The notes under the pieces: model-generated
Database searches by the model: none
Told to the model about the DNA's origin: nothing
The model's input: the letters and a program-made list of their open reading frames with translations, nothing else
Program-made: the position numbers and the translations under genes
In this document: in pieces, positions 63,618 through 64,000 of the stretch
How the letters are laid out: each line of letters opens with the position of its first letter
Numbering within the stretch: position 1 is the stretch's first letter
NCBI GenBank assembly: GCA_050944355.1
Contig: JBMNQX010000004.1
Span: 1 to 64,000, forward strand
Source: UBA4285 sp050944355
Lineage (GTDB): Bacteria; Bacillota; Clostridia; Lachnospirales; Lachnospiraceae
Length of the DNA: 64,000 bases
Direction of reading: 5' to 3'

Positions 63618-64000
63618 ATGAGTACCAGTACATCAGATGCGGCTGAAGAGCTGGCAAATACCTGGAGCGAGGATATCAGGAATTTCTTCCTGAATACGGG
63701 CGGGAGTCTTTCGCAGTGGGCCATCACACTCGCCGGAAAAATTATTCTGGCGCTTGTGGTCTGGTGGATCGGCCGCAAGCTGATCCGTTATATTGCGGAC
63801 ACGATGCTCCCGAAGTTCCTGCGCAAGACCAAGGCCGATCCGGACGTCGACAAATTCGCGGTGTCGGCCACGAGAATTGTCCTCTATATTCTGCTGTTCC
63901 TTGAAATTCTGAGCATTCTCGGGATCAACACGACCTCATTTGTCACGCTGCTCGGCTCAGCGGCGCTGGCAATCGGCCTCGGCCTGCAGGGAGCGCTGTC
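63618..64000 (+). CDS. mscS: MscS-type mechanosensitive channel (partial, cut by window end)
   Basis: The first 127 codons of a small-conductance mechanosensitive channel are present. The start at 63618 has AAGGA immediately upstream. A soluble N terminus leads to helices at about 33-52 and 85-105. The pore helix TM3 is recognisable as GSAALAIGLGLQGALS, with the Gly/Ala spacing of MscS. It releases solutes on osmotic downshock. The coupling to the pseudo-branching enzyme (three-base gap) suggests co-translation. Confidence 0.9.
   Translation, partial: MSTSTSDAAEELANTWSEDIRNFFLNTGGSLSQWAITLAGKIILALVVWWIGRKLIRYIADTMLPKFLRKTKADPDVDKFAVSATRIVLYILLFLEILSILGINTTSFVTLLGSAALAIGLGLQGAL

Overview
The window looks like a chromosomal core segment from an anaerobic, fairly GC-rich member of the Clostridia, most likely Lachnospiraceae. 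This rests on gene order and content: the Firmicutes priA-def-fmt-rsmB-rlmN-prpC-prkC-rsgA-rpe block, a mraZ-to-ftsZ division cluster, a single-chain pyruvate:ferredoxin oxidoreductase, formate-THF ligase, an A-type flavoprotein and a membrane pyrophosphatase. Almost all genes lie on the plus strand. No phage, transposase or CRISPR array was seen.

Layout. 1-340: 3' end of a 23S rRNA gene, then tRNA-Trp with no 5S gene between them, and two terminators. 370-6176: carbamate kinase (minus), an ABC-F ATPase and the DNA translocase FtsK. 6196-18867: fhs, then a tightly packed block for primosome restart, N-terminal formyl-Met processing, rRNA modification, Ser/Thr phosphatase-kinase signalling, ribosome maturation and Rpe. 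19076-24016: a small carbohydrate region showing decay. It holds a frameshifted GH1 6-phospho-beta-glucosidase, an SGNH hydrolase, a mannitol-dehydrogenase-family enzyme (probable fructuronate reductase), a truncated sugar kinase and the 3' end of a flavin oxidoreductase. 24074-28232: ychF, an orphan PTS-type IIC permease and a polytopic membrane protein of unknown function. 28312-37300: a reduced dcw cluster (mraZ, rsmH, ftsL, class B PBP, murD, ftsW, ftsQ, ftsZ) lacking mraY and murG. 37415-50806: cell-wall amidase, lepA, hemW, fprA, nifJ, a stand-alone dnaK, aroC, tgt, yajC. 50946-57847: amino-acid synthesis (leuB, ilvD, ilvB, serC, serA). 58060-64000: hppA, an esterase, a catalytically dead glycogen-branching-enzyme homologue with a C-terminal coiled coil, and the start of an MscS channel gene.

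How the genes work together. The division cluster supplies the septal synthase pair (FtsW with a class B PBP), its regulators, FtsZ and one precursor ligase, with FtsK elsewhere handling chromosome clearance. PrkC/PrpC form a muropeptide-sensing phosphorylation switch. PFOR, FprA, formate-THF ligase and the pyrophosphatase fit strictly anaerobic energy and one-carbon metabolism.

The most unusual signals are: (1) an octamer, ATTTGTCA, with 34 copies counted by eye, 17 per orientation, many at gene borders; (2) a pseudo-branching enzyme with all four GH13 catalytic regions destroyed; (3) a deletion scar joining the remains of two divergent genes. Several sigma-A-type promoters with 16-18 bp spacers and some candidate operators could be read directly.
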